A DNA stretch of 64,000 nucleotides, taken from Hippophae tibetana. Taxonomy: Eukaryota > Streptophyta > Magnoliopsida > Rosales > Elaeagnaceae. Of the stretch, positions 9,246-19,825 are shown one piece after another. Location: positions 21,202,159-21,266,158 of the forward strand of contig CM072811.1 of NCBI GenBank assembly GCA_037013495.1, given 5' to 3'. Below the pieces are notes generated by a model. The model was not told the DNA's origin and did not search any database. It worked only from the letters and a program-made list of their open reading frames with translations. Every line of letters starts with the position of its first letter. Positions within the stretch are counted from its first letter, which is position 1. The position numbers and the translations under genes were made by a program.

Positions 9246-9543
9246 AGCACTTTATTAATCATTTGTCTATAAATATGAAGTTATTTGGAATCTCTGCTAG
9301 TATTTTTAATGCTATGAGCTATAAATATGAAATCAGGTGTAACTCTGATTTGTTTTCTTGGTTTGTATGAGTTTTGGTGCCCATTAACGTGTTCCATACG
9401 TTTAAGGGCATCAAAACTCACACAAGCCAAGTAAGAAATTGAGTTACACTTGATTTCATATTTAGAGCCTATTATAGCATTAAAAATACTAGCAGAGATT
9501 TCAGATAACTTCATATTTATAGACAAATGATTAATAAAGTGCT
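9246..9543. repeat. 298-nt near-perfect hairpin inside the CACTA element
   Basis: Arm 9246-9382 (starting AGCACTTTATTAATC) is the inverted complement of 9406-9543 (ending GATTAATAAAGTGCT) with few mismatches and small indels. The loop also folds through AACGT...ACGTT at about 9386-9402, leaving roughly seven unpaired bases at the tip. The total length and almost continuous pairing would make a long hairpin RNA if transcribed from either strand. No promoter was identified. It sits downstream of the protease exons. Confidence 0.9.
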
Positions 9544-9610
9544 GATATCAGTTCATCGAAGGGTTATATCACTTGGATGTCGTTATGGTAATCCCTTTTT
9601 ATGGTAATAT

Positions 9611-9750
9611 TTATAATGATTTAATTTCTCCATTCGTATGTCTCTGAAGTTTATAATGCTTGTTTGATGGATGTTTATGTGCTAATGTAGGTAGGGGAAT
9701 ATGAATTGTTATATGGATGAGCTATTTTTTGTCTACTTTCCTTGTCATAA
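9611..9750 (+). repeat. Right copy of the direct repeat flanking the hairpin
   Basis: Counterpart of 9095-9240: shared blocks include AATGATTTAATTTCTCC, GCTTGTTTGATGGATG, TAGGGGAAT and CTACTTTCCTTGTCATAATG. It is moderately diverged. Confidence 0.7.
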
Positions 9751-10036
9751 TGCTGGTGATTCTAAGCCAACCAAGATTCTAAGCCAACCAAGCTTGCTCG
9801 CACAATTCAATTACAGTTTGACGACATTATTTTATTTGTTATTTAAGTTAAAACTATATGTATTGTATATACATTATTTGTTTTTGTAATAAATTTAATT
9901 ATCAAGTAATTAATTATATTTAAATTTTTAATTATTTGTATTATTATTTATATTTTAATTTTTTTATGTTATATATATTGAATATTGAATACGAAAAATG
10001 AGAATAAAAATAAAAAAAAATCATAAAATCTACATG

Positions 10037-10132
10037 TAAAGTCGGTTCATGCGATGAACCGGCTTTACATTTTAAGTCACTCAATTTAAAGTCGGTTTAG
10101 CGAACCGACTTTAAATTTGTTTAAAGTCGGTT
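10037..10132. repeat. CACTA 3' subterminal palindromes (AAAGTCGGTT motif)
   Basis: TAAAGTCGGTTCAT at 10037 pairs with ATGAACCGGCTTTA ending at 10067. AATTTAAAGTCGGTT at 10083 pairs perfectly with AACCGACTTTAAATT ending at 10117. A further AAAGTCGGTT lies at 10123-10132. In CACTA elements such clustered subterminal repeats are the binding sites of the element-encoded DNA-binding protein. The 5' end carries weaker copies (AAGTCGC, AAAGTCAGTT, AAAGTCAATT at about 6848-6912). Confidence 0.8.
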
Positions 10133-10167
10133 AAAAATCAACTTTAATGCCCATTTTTGTAGTAGTG

Positions 10168-10286
10168 ATTATTTAAAATTGTGTAGTTTCCCTTTATCCC
10201 AACTTCATCAGTATACTTATTATTTTTTACAAAGTTATTCGTGTACTTACAAGTTATTTTTTTACAAATACAAAATTTATGCATCA
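10168..10286 (+). repeat. Gypsy copy 1 LTR, right part
   Basis: It continues the LTR after the CACTA insertion: ATTATTTAAAATTGTGTAGTTT aligns with the uninterrupted ATTATTTAAAACTATGTAGTTT-like sequence at 13998 of copy 2 (quoted motifs are separate sites). It ends TGCATCA before the primer site. Confidence 0.8.
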
Positions 10287-10292
10287 AGTTTT

Positions 10293-10310
10293 TGGCGTTC
10301 TTGTCAAGGA
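10293..10310 (+). promoter_or_regulatory. Degenerate Asp-tRNA-type primer binding site
   Basis: TGGCGTTCTTGTCAAGGA lies six bases after the LTR end. It resembles the TGGCGCCGTTGCCGGGGA primer site of Athila-type elements, with five differences. At the matching place in copy 2 (about 14115-14132) the site is more eroded. Confidence 0.6.
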
Positions 10311-10789
10311 GGAATATCATTAAATTTTTAAAAATTATTTTGTAAATAATTGTGAATTGTTTAATTTTAAAAACATGTATCTTATTTTATTTTAATTTTT
10401 TAGTGTAATAATTTTTTTAGTTTACTTTAGATATTAATTCATTTCTTATTAACTTAATTTATTTTTAGTATTTTTATAATGAATTAAATTCTTTATTTTA
10501 ACTTAATGTAATTTAATTTTCTTTTCTTTTATTAAATTATTTATTTATTTATTTTACTAACTCAATTCTTTTATTTTATTTTACTTTATTTTTTATTTTT
10601 ATTACCTTTTGTTAATTATTTTGTTTAGTATTTATGCTTACTAACTTATTTCTTGTATGATATATTTTATTTACGTATTATAATTATTATATGGTAAATT
10701 GTTTGTATCATATATATTATTTGTTGTATTTCTTTTTTCCTTTTCTTTTTCTATTTGACAGGTGAATTTAATTTATTATATCCATAGTT

Positions 10790-11640
10790 TATGCGAAGTA
10801 AGTGATCTCTAAGGTATCCTCTTACACCTTATGTAGACAACATTAACATATCTAAGGAATTGTTAAGAAGGATGGATACTAAGATCCAAGAGCATTTAGT
10901 TGATGAAAACATAGAATCAATCCAATTGGATAAGGTGGCACAAAACTATGAATTGAGAAATATTCATTTTTTATGTTACATATTTCCATAGATTAGCTAT
11001 TAAAGACTCTCTATCTTTCACTAGGGACTTCAACTCGATAGTCCAAACTTGCCTTCTAGTTGTACTTATCATGGATTAGTTGAGAATGAGGTGTTTCCCT
11101 TATACCCTCAAAGACAAGACCAAAGCTTTGCTAATATCACTCCCTCCAGGTTCTTTGATGACCTAGGAGGAGGTTTATAACAAATTCATGGGAAAATTCT
11201 TTTCCTATTAAAAAACATCTGATTTGAGAGCTAAATTTTCTACTTTCTCTCAAATGGAGTGTGAATCATTCCATGAGGCTTAGGATAGGTTCAAGTTATT
11301 CCTCGCTCAATGCCTTTATCATAGTTACCCATGATAACTACAAAATGAATTTTTCTACGATGAATTGACACAACAGTCTTAGTTCACTATTGACAATGCT
11401 ATAATAGGTATTATGGACGACAAAACTTCCATAGAGACTTATAATCTATACAAAGAACACTGTGAAAGTTTTTAGGTTGTTTTTCAGTTCATATCAACTA
11501 GAACAAAACATTTCTTTTTTTACAAACGACACTAGATGTTGAATCCAATTTTTACTCCTCGTGTTCTTTTCTTTCTTTGAGTTTAGATTATGAAAAACAA
11601 GGGGTAATGACATTAGGTGGTGTCAAATCCACTCAAATGC
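10790..11640 (+). pseudogene. Ty3/gypsy gag relic, copy 1
   Basis: Frame-broken gag of the Athila-like element. Readable blocks include TLKDKTKALLISLPPGS at about 11100-11150 and KFMGKFFSY, then MECESFHEA, DRFKLFLAQCLYHSY and FFYDELTQQS. These follow the order of the plant retrotransposon gag domain (FPFSLKDKAKxWLxSLPPGSI, KFLxKFFP, E-x-RF-x-x-L). Several stops interrupt the frame (for example before KTSDLR and in the DRFK block). The C-terminal part of gag and all of pol are missing; copia LTR-like DNA follows at about 11665. Confidence 0.8.
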
Positions 11641-11664
11641 TTAAGTCAACTTTCTTATAATTGA

Positions 11665-11975
11665 TTGAGAAAGCTAAAGCTTAGTAATGGAAAATAGAGA
11701 GAATATCTTGAGAAGTGAAAATTATGTCCTATTTATAGGCTTAAGTTAGGGGAAATATTGTAATATTGTAATAAATAAATAATATATTTAATTTAAGAAT
11801 AATTACCACTATAGGATAATATTTTATTAATATGTCTTTTGATTTGATTTAAACTATATGTTGATTGTGGGTTAATTGAATGCTAAATATAAACTCACCA
11901 TTGATAATTGACTAGTCAAATCGTGATGTAGATCAATAATATTTCACCATGTATACCAAGCACAAATCCCCATCA
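11665..11975 (-). repeat. Copia LTR-like fragment related to 3480-3860
   Basis: The segment from about 11735 to 11975 resembles 3640-3860, with the same order of blocks (AATAAATAAATAATAT, GATTTGATTTAAAC/CCATTTGATTTAAACC, CAAATCC...CATCA at the end). On the minus strand a TATA-like GCCTATAAATAGGAC lies at about 11731-11745. It is probably a truncated LTR of the same copia family as the relic at 628-3860. Divergence is large. Confidence 0.45.
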
Positions 11976-12344
11976 TTACTTATAAATAACATAGATTGAA
12001 AAACTCATGAAGTGACTCATTTACACTTTTAAAAAAATAAAAAAATAAAATTAAAATTGTATAATTTCGTTTAAAAACAAAAATTTTAGTCTTAAGTAAA
12101 AAAATTATGCTTTTATAAAATAAGAAAAAAAATAGTATATTTTAATTGAATTTTTTTATAATGACATTATTGTAATTATAAAAATTCTTTCATTAATAAA
12201 GGTTATTTGTTAAATGAATTTGTAGGTTTGCTTCTGAGCTTGGTGAACTAGCAAATTTAAGCTCATGAGCTAAGTGAGCTGAACCTTTCAACTTATTGTC
12301 TCAATCTTAAATGAACATAATAGTTCATTTAGGTTTATTATCTT
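11976..12344. other. AT-rich noncoding stretch
   Basis: No open frame or RNA gene. A short region at about 12230-12300 has several GAGCT-type pieces (GAGCTTGGTGAACTAGC, AGCTCATGAGCTAAGTGAGCT) that could form small stems, but no larger unit is evident. Confidence 0.4.
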
Positions 12345-12631
12345 AATAGTATCATAATTCTATTTTTGGTAACTTTTATTTGACCTTTACTATTAATTAT
12401 TAAATTAGCAATATCCACAATTAAAAAACAGTTTCAATTTGGTGCAATTTTTCATGTGACCAGCACATGTAATTTTAATGAAGGATATTTTTTATATCTT
12501 CATCTATTCTACCCCTTGAAGCCTAAACAATTTTATTTTTTTGCCATTTTAACTCCTTAAATGTAGAATTAAATACTTTTTGACTCATTTTACCTACCCT
12601 TCAACATATACTCTTCCTTTAAAACGTACCT
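12345..12631 (+). repeat. Fragment of a dispersed foldback family
   Basis: Blocks such as AGTATCATAATTCTATTTTTGG near 12348 (about 20 bases recognisable) and ACTTTTTGACTCATTTTACC near 12570 match the arms of the foldback element at 41390-42375 and a segment at 34960-35340. It stops exactly where the gypsy LTR begins at 12632, so the LTR element interrupts or abuts it. Confidence 0.45.
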
Positions 12632-14108
12632 TGATAGGTGCTTGAAAAGCACTCATATTTTATGATTTTATTGAACATAATTACCATAAATAGATCATTA
12701 TACATGCAAGTTTATATGTTTCGAATCACAAGTATGTTTTGTTATATTTTAGGTGTTTTTAATTTTAAAATATATAAATTTATCAACACATAAAGAATAA
12801 CACATGGCTATGAGCTTAAAAGATTAAGGCATGAAAGCCTTACATGAAGAACCAACCAGTTTGTAAGGTGTACAAAGTAAATTTCAAGAAAAGTAAAGCA
12901 TGATATGGTAAAGAAAATAGTGTGCCATGTAACACACTGTTCGAGATGATTGTTAGGGTACATTGTGTTTTGCATATTGTCGCGTGAAATAAGTGATGTT
13001 GTGTCATGACCTTCTTGGGTTGAAATAGGCGAATCTTATCGAAGCCCATGCTACAGAGAGAGAAAAAATGGTTAGATGGCCTACCAACTTTAATTTGGCC
13101 TAAATCCTTCTCTACTCATCCATTCATATAAATAAATGTTAGATTAAAGGTAGAAAATATAGTTTGTAGTTTAAATTTTCTAATCCATCAGATTTTACAC
13201 TTGCTTACTTTTAGTTTTATTTTGTAAACACAACATAGAGTATATTCATAATGGATCAGTGGTAGATCTCTAGGAGGCTTTCTAGACTAAACAAAAAATA
13301 CAAAGTTATGTGATTGTTCAAGAATGCTTTGAAGATCAAGATTACAATTACAGAGTAGGATACATCACTCATCTTTAATTGGTATTGTAGATCAGATTTA
13401 TAATAATTTCTTACTCATATTAATATTTTTGAACTTTATGAATATTTGAATGATATTTTTAATCCACTCGCCATAGAATTTAATATAAGCATATTTGGCT
13501 GATTTAAACTATGTGAATTTAGCTCTCTTGTCATGTTTGTGCAATTTAGTTAGGTGAATATTTTTATAAAATAAATAAATATTATTCCTTTATTCAATAT
13601 TTGTTACAAAATTTAATATATTAGTTAATAATCCTCCTAAAAAAACTTTTATTTGCTTGATTGAAAAACAAATTAACCCCATCTAAAGACTTTTTTATAC
13701 TTCAAAGGAAAAAATCAATAATCTGAATACATATTTTTATTAACCTAATTAATTCTAATAAAACATGATTAACTAGGTAAATATTCTCATAAATTCTCTA
13801 TTGACTATTAATTTTATATCTATCTTTATTTGTTTGAATCAAATCTATTGATAGAGAGTGAAGTGTTAACCAAGTTGATATTTACAAATTTTCAAGTATT
13901 TTTAATTATTTTTTTTAAACTAGGATTTCCAAAATCAACTCATTATGATAGAATATTTAGATTTTATTATCATATTCATTTTTAAGAAATTTGAAGAATT
14001 ATTTAAAACTATGTAGTTTATCTTTAAGCTAACCTTGGGAGAATATTATCGCTTATTATATGTGACTCGTGCATTTATAAGTTATTTATTAAATCGATTT
14101 GTGCATCA
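12632..14108 (+). repeat. Gypsy copy 2 LTR, CACTA-free
   Basis: It begins TGATAGGTGCTTGAAAAGC and ends TTGTGCATCA. It is 1477 bp long and co-linear with the two parts of copy 1. At 13996-14010 it reads GAATTATTTAAAACT, a single ATT at the exact position where copy 1 has ATT-CACTA element-ATT. Confidence 0.75.
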
Positions 14109-14499
14109 AATTTTTAGCATCGCTCTCAAAAAAGATTAGTTTTTTAAATTTTTATTATCAAAATTCTTAAAACAATTTGTAAATATTCATGATTTTTCCT
14201 TTTTGAGATTATTTTATGAATATTTATTGGTTGTTTAAATTAAAAATAATTAAGAATTAAAAACATAATTAAAAACAAATATTTTAGTTTATTTTTATTT
14301 TTACTTCTTTTCTTTATTTATTTACTATTTTATTTCTTTTGTTTTTTTCTTTTTAATTATTTATTTTATATTTATTTTTTACTATTTTTATTAATTATTT
14401 ATTTATTACTTTTCAAGTGTTTCAATTTACTTACTTGTTTATTTTTTGTTTTATTTTATTGTTTATATTTTTTATAGTGCTAAGTTCTCTGTTACTTTG

Positions 14500-15680
14500 C
14501 TTTTTATTTTATTATTAATATATAAAAGGTAAGATAATTTTTAAAAAAGAACTCGTACCTTTAATGGATAACATCCATAAGATTAAATATTTTTTAAGAA
14601 ATCTGGGCATTGGTACACATGAGGAGGAACAACCTCGAGTGCAAGTAGATATGGGTGATGCTAGAGATAAGTAGATGGTGAATGAGTATTCTAGGCCAAT
14701 CATTGGAACTAATACTTCTTTATGAATTGAAAAAAAATAGTATTTATTTGCCTACATTTCACGGTATCCCTAATGAAGACATTTAAATTTTATTAGAGAT
14801 TTTATGTTGTTGTGTAAACATTTCCATACACACTGAAAGATAGAACTAATTCTTCGTTCATGACTCTATAACAAGGTTCCTTATTTACATGGGACACGAT
14901 CTATAATAAGTTTATTATTAGGATCTATTCCCATCAAAAGATTACCGGCTTGAGGGAAAAGGTAGCCACGTTCTCACAGAAGAATGGAAATCCTTTCCAC
15001 AAAGCTTGCTTCCTTTGATTTAATGTCCACATTATAGCTGGCCATTGTAGCTATAGAACTAGTTTTTCTATATTACATTGACACAACAGTGTCAATACAC
15101 GATTGATAATGTTGCAAGAGAAGTTATGAGAGAAAAGACAGCAGAGTTAAGCAATATGAGATTTTGGTTCCTAATTCCCAACAGAAGAGTGCTAGAAGAA
15201 GAAGAATAGGATTCAATGAGATAGGCTCTAGAAAAAAAATAGCCATACAACTTGCATAATTGACTAAGAAAGTGAAATTCCTCACTACCAAAAATATATC
15301 AAATTAAAGGTATATGGAGTTTTTGGTACATTTGGGAATAGTGCAAAGGTTTTTTATTTTGCAGGTGATTATAGTGTAGGTATCATTTAAGAAGTTAATC
15401 TTATTCAAGGGTACCATACCAACACTTACAATATTGGGTGGCGAAATCACCTTAAGTTATCATGGAAAACAAACAATAACCTAGCATATGTCCAAAATCA
15501 AATACAAGGGTCGAATATAAACCAACCTTATCCACCAAATCAACCGAATAGGCCAACATTAGAAGATAACTTGAATGCCTTTATTCAAGTTAATAGGGAT
15601 AACCAAATGATGAATAATCAAAGGTTAGATTTCGTAGAGGCTTTAGTAAAAAAAATTAAAGTTCAATCGGGGTAGCTAGT
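14500..15680 (+). pseudogene. Ty3/gypsy gag relic, copy 2
   Basis: Broken gag of the second Athila-like copy. Recognisable blocks are a start-side stretch encoding NLGIGTHEEEQPRVQVD (about 14600-14650), later the GNPFHKACF-like and LTQQCQYTIDNVAREVM pieces (about 14980-15130), and a C-terminal stretch with NNLAYVQNQ and DNQMMNNQRLDFVEALVKK (15475-15650). The latter resembles the region between gag and protease in Athila elements. Many stops and frame changes are present. Homology to copy 1 gag supports the assignment. Confidence 0.65.
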
Positions 15681-16160
15681 AGGGCATATGTAGAAGTAGG
15701 AAAAATGAAAGTTATCCAATCAAACAGAACAAGCGAAGGGTATTACAATCCTTCAAAGTGGTAAGGTTGTCAATAAAATTTACTTAATAATTCTAATTAT
15801 TTACCATCTAATGCAAATAATAGAGAATGTGAAAATATATCTCCCAAGAATATGGAAAGACAAGTGCCAAACATGATAATCATACTAAGGAAAGAACTAG
15901 GGAGTCAACTGACTTTCCCAAAATATAAAAGTTACAAAAACCACACTAGCCACCAATACCATTCCCAAATCGATTGAAAGAATCAAAGTAACATAAACAA
16001 ATCTCTAATCTTGTTGCTATGCTTTCTAAAGTTAATATAAATTCACCTTTGTTAAATGTGATCAAGAATATGCCCTCCCATGCAATGTTCTTCAAGGAAT
16101 TAAAAACTAAAAAAAGGATGTACGAGCTTAATGAGAGAGTTGTGATGTCAAAGGTTACTA

Positions 16161-16620
16161 GTGCTATTCTTCAACATGATCTACCTTAAAAAGTTGAAAA
16201 ACCCATTTTATCATAAACATCACTATGGGTGTAGAAAGGTATCTAGAGTCATGCTTGATCTAGGTGCTAGTATTAATTTGATGTCTTACTCTATTTTTTT
16301 GCAACTAGGTTCGGGAGATTTACGAGCTATAACCATGTCCTTTCAACTTGTGATAGATCTCTTAAATTTTTGAAGGGAGTGGTTGAGGACTTTCTTGTAT
16401 ATATAGTTAAGTTAATAATACCTATTAATTTTGTGGTACTAGTTATGCAGTAAAACCCATCCTTAGACAAGGATCATACAATGTTTCTTGGTAGATCATT
16501 CGTGGCCAATATCTAGCCTATCATTGATGTAAAAGATAAGAGGTTGAAAATAACAATCGTAGGAGAGACTATTCATTTTTAAGTTTTTAATTCTTCACTT
16601 AATCCTTTTATCTCTGCATT
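16161..16620 (+). pseudogene. Ty3/gypsy aspartic protease relic
   Basis: The open part (16161-16373) encodes RVMLDLGASINLMSYSIFLQLG, the Athila-type protease signature; the catalytic Asp lies in D-L-G-A-S. After the stop at 16371 the expected continuation is still readable in shifted frames: GVVEDFL, VVLVM, FLGRSFVAN and IDVKDKRLKITIVGETIHF. The last blocks correspond to the LGRPFLATxxALIDV part that follows protease in these elements. At least two frame changes and two stops make the product non-functional. Confidence 0.8.
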
Positions 16621-16868
16621 GATAAGTGTTTTGATATTGATTCCATGGATATACTTATTCATAACACTTTTTTGCGAGAGATTGAAAGAAAATTTGAAAG
16701 TAGCTCTTACAATTGAAAACGTAGAAGATGATTTAGATGAAAAAACTAAGAGGTATCATGAGATGCTAGATAGTGCCACACTTATCGAGGAATCTAGTAC
16801 ACCCTTAAATATATTTGATTCACCACCTTGGAAAGAGGCCATTACTCCTAAGCTAGAATTAAGGTCGT
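16619..16868 (+). pseudogene. Pol linker before reverse transcriptase, truncated
   Basis: This open segment encodes ERLKENLKVALTI and SPPWKEAITPKLEL. It corresponds to the acidic linker in Athila-type pol that normally leads into reverse transcriptase with an ELKPLP-like motif. It breaks at PKLEL and unrelated DNA begins at 16869. The reading frame itself runs on to 16972 into the unrelated DNA. Confidence 0.6.
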
Positions 16869-17640
16869 GTTTGGTTCATAGAATAGAATCGGAATCGGAA
16901 TCGGAATGGAATGGAAACAATTTTGTTTGGTTTAACCACTGGAATAAAAAAAATCAATATTATAGTGTTTAGTTTACAATTGAAATGAAATATAAAACAC
17001 TATATATTACTTTGTATATTGCTTTGTTGAAATGAAAAAAAAAACTGTTTTATTTAGATAATATATCCTATTACAATTTTTTTAATATATTGTATTTTTT
17101 TCCAATAATATAATTTTTTGAAACAAATAGTTTAATATATTTTAAGGCAAAAAAAATTACAAATTCATTTCCGTCTAAATAAGTATGAACAAAATATTGA
17201 AACAATTTTGTTCCAAAATTGTTAGATTGAGGCAACCAAATTTTGCCACAAAAACCTTATTTAGAGAATCAATATCTATTGCATTCGACAACAAATTTAT
17301 GTTATATAGGAATAAAATTTTGTATCTTTAAATCTATTATTTTTTGGAACAAAATTAAATTTTATCCCAATAAACTTTCTGGACCTTCACTTTATAACAA
17401 AAATAATTAAAAAAATTGTTGTTCCTAATTCACATTTGTGATAAAATCTTGAGTTTTAATAACAAAATTTCTTATGAAAAAATTAATTTTTTTGTAATGT
17501 TAGTGATGTTACAACTTAATTAATTATTACTCTAAATAACCAAACAACCTAGCTATCTCCAGCTACCCAAAGAAACTTTTACCCCCTCTCCCTTTCATTT
17601 TTTTTCGAGGTAAATAATTTACAATCATGGACACTGACAA
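16866..17640. repeat. Possible non-autonomous DNA transposon with dispersed 3' part
   Basis: The gypsy homology stops at GGTCGTGTTTGGTTCATAG (16863-16881). Near 17530-17555 the sequence ACTCTAAATAACCAAACAACCTAG contains ACCAAACAACC, a rough inverted match to GGTCGTGTTTGGT. This suggests terminal inverted repeats of an element of about 690 bp. However, similarity to 22943-23057 continues past that point to about 17632, so the true right border is unclear. A short (CGGAAT)n run lies at 16885-16910. Confidence 0.3.
17511..17632 (+). repeat. Dispersed repeat, copy 1
   Basis: About 120 bp that reappear at 22943-23057 with few changes. Shared blocks are ACAACTTAATTAATT, ACTCTAAATAACCA, ACAACCTAGCTA and ATTTACAATCATGGAC. 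The family is unknown. Confidence 0.75.
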
Positions 17641-19205
17641 TTGATAGCTACGTAGGATTATCTTAAAGTAGAAATAGATAAGACAGAATATAAACCTATA
17701 TAAAAAGAATTAAAAAAAAAGTAAAAGATAAAAATATTTTTAAAAAAATATCACTGTACGTTAAAATATTCAATATAAATATAAATTTTATATTAAATTG
17801 ATACTTTTTATAATATATGTATTACTTAAATACTAATTAATAATAATAGTAAAAAAATATCAAAAATAAAGTTAAAATACTACTGATGTACCAAATCTGC
17901 TCGTTCAACACCAATACACACCACACTAAATAACAATATATTAACATCTCACCAACGAGAAACTTATTAACAGTTATATTAAACAACTATCGAAAGCTGT
18001 GTAGAGACAACTTCTGTTACAAACTATATATATATTAACCATGGAAATTAAATACTTAAAACATGACTTTTTAACCACTAATGTTTTTCATATTCATTTT
18101 ATCTTTTACATTAATTTTATCTTAAAATTAAATAAATTAATATAATTGAATGATGATGATTATAAAGTCATATTCCTTTAAAATATGTTACATTACTCAT
18201 CATTGAGTTGTATAACTCTCCCACACTCAAGTGTCAATTTTATCCACTTTTGTAACAATCAAAACTCGATAGTCACCTGGTGTTCAGTGGTGTAACCACA
18301 AAAAAATTCGAATCATATAAAAATATATTTGATATTGAAAAGAATTAAAATTGAATTATTTCGAAAATTCAAAATTCCAAACTTGCAGTGTCTTAACTGT
18401 ACAAGCATTTAAAGCGGCTTGTCCGAATCTCTTCATTTTATCCTTTTCTTCTATTATGTCATCGACAACTATTACTTCAATTAATCTTGTTATACTTCAC
18501 ATGGAAACTTTTTTCTATACAACATTACTACTGTTAATGTAAAGAGAAAAGGGGTAAATACTGAAAAAGATATATGTGATCCACCTAGCTATATTGTTAA
18601 GTTTTATGCTTTTTCTCATTCTTGTATGAATTTAGCCTTGCATCTTTCTGAGTATGTACTATGTACTGAGAGAGCTATAGACTCAAGTACCTTTGTGTGT
18701 CTCTCTCTCTCTCCAAATAATATGTACGTACTACCATTATAAATATATATTATAATTATTCTCCCCAAGGTGCAACTATTTTTTTATGTAATACTCAGCC
18801 ACCGTTTCCTAATAAATTCTCATAAAGTTTTTTTTTTTAAATATATTTTTCTATTAAAATGTATTATGTGGTGAGGAATTGTTCATTAATCTTATATATA
18901 CCAATTTGGCATACTAGTTCATACGAATACATAAGAAGAGAGGATAGGGATATGGGAAAAAATTATAAGCATTTTCTCTCTTTTTAATTGACATGAACCA
19001 ATATGTCAACTTGGTTTAAGGGTAACAATTAATTTTTTTTATGTGGCTCTAAATATATCAATAATATATCCAACATTTTATTTTGTGTTGAACATATACC
19101 CTTTTAGTCAATTTTCCTATGGCGTATGTGATTTAATTAAATCCCTTTAATGAAATAACATGTGTGATTTAATTCAACTTAGTTAGGTAAATAAATGACA
19201 ATATA
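17641..19205. other. AT-rich noncoding stretch
   Basis: No convincing gene. A 63-codon open frame at 18351-18542 has no recognised motif and low-complexity Ser/Thr/Leu content. Short CT and TA microsatellite runs occur at 18690-18715 and around 18740. Confidence 0.4.
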
Positions 19206-19645
19206 TATATATATATGTAACACAAAATAATATTGACATATTTTGATTCAATATAAGATTTATCAAATATTTGCTCTTGAATAGAAGTAGAAATCAAATA
19301 CTTTAATAAATTAATATTATATTATTATTAAATAATAGTAACACTCATCAAACACTTGACATCACATTAATTTTCACATAAAATACAACCTAAATTCTAA
19401 GATGATCTACAATTTATTAGTTTCTAAGATGTTGTGAGCATAAGTAAGTAACATATTGTGTAAGGTGATGTAATCTAAGTGTCATGTTTGTGATGAGTGC
19501 TACTATTATTTAACAATAGTATAATATTAATTTGTTAAAGTATTTGGCTTTTACATATATGTTTTTTCTACTCAACAGAAATATTTGATAAAACTTTGAT
19601 GGATAAAAATGTCACACAATATTATTTTGTATTACACATATATAT
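19206..19645. repeat. Foldback (MITE-like) element flanked by TA repeats
   Basis: TGTAACACAAAATAATATTG at 19216 is matched by its inverted complement CAATATTATTTTGTATTACA at 19618-19637. Further inward, AATAGTAACACTCATCA near 19335 is matched by TGATGAGTGCTACTATT near 19492. The arms are roughly 170-180 bp with a loop near 19390-19450. Both ends lie in (AT)n runs, as expected for an element that inserts at TA. There is no coding capacity. Confidence 0.7.
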
Positions 19646-19825
19646 ATATATATTGATAGATATACTAACCTACTAGATTCTAAGGTGATCTACAATTTAT
19701 TATTTTCTAATATGTTCTACAAATGATATATTAAATATATTCATAAGGATTATTCTATAAAATAGTTTTCTTCATTATTATTCAAAAATAGAGTATTCTA
19801 AAGAGTTGGTGATGTTTCCTTCGAC

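Larger units (their letters stand above)
6826..10167 (+). mobile_element. CACTA (En/Spm-type) element with 3-bp ATT target duplication
   Basis: The element starts CACTACTACAAAAAGGG at 6826 and ends CCATTTTTGTAGTAGTG at 10167, a 14-bp perfect terminal inverted repeat with further partial match. It is flanked by ATT on both sides (6823-6825 and 10168-10170). Subterminal AAAGTCGGTT-type motifs occur in both orientations at both ends. Inside lie exons of a C48 (Ulp1-like) protease gene with a DUF8039-like part, a 21-bp tandem repeat and a large hairpin. No TNP2-type transposase is visible in 3342 bp, so this copy looks non-autonomous. The second gypsy LTR copy carries the unoccupied site (13996-14010), which confirms the borders. 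Confidence 0.92.
5482..11640 (+). mobile_element. Athila-like Ty3/gypsy copy 1: LTR and gag relic, LTR split by a CACTA element
   Basis: An LTR (5482-10286, interrupted by the CACTA element) is followed by a degenerate primer binding site and a gag relic. The LTR and gag align with a second copy at 12632-16868. The LTR begins TGATGAGTACTTGAAAATAC and ends TGCATCA. With the CACTA element and one 3-bp target copy subtracted it measures about 1460 bp, close to the 1477 bp of copy 2. Protease, the rest of pol and the 3' LTR are absent. The element family is inferred from gag motifs and the primer site. Confidence 0.75.
12632..16868 (+). mobile_element. Athila-like Ty3/gypsy copy 2: LTR, gag and protease relic
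   Basis: Second copy of the gypsy family at 5482-11640. It has an uninterrupted LTR (12632-14108), an eroded primer site, gag, a linker and the protease region of pol. It ends abruptly in the segment just before reverse transcriptase. No 3' LTR is present. It carries the empty CACTA target site in its LTR. Coding parts are frame-broken. Confidence 0.8.
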
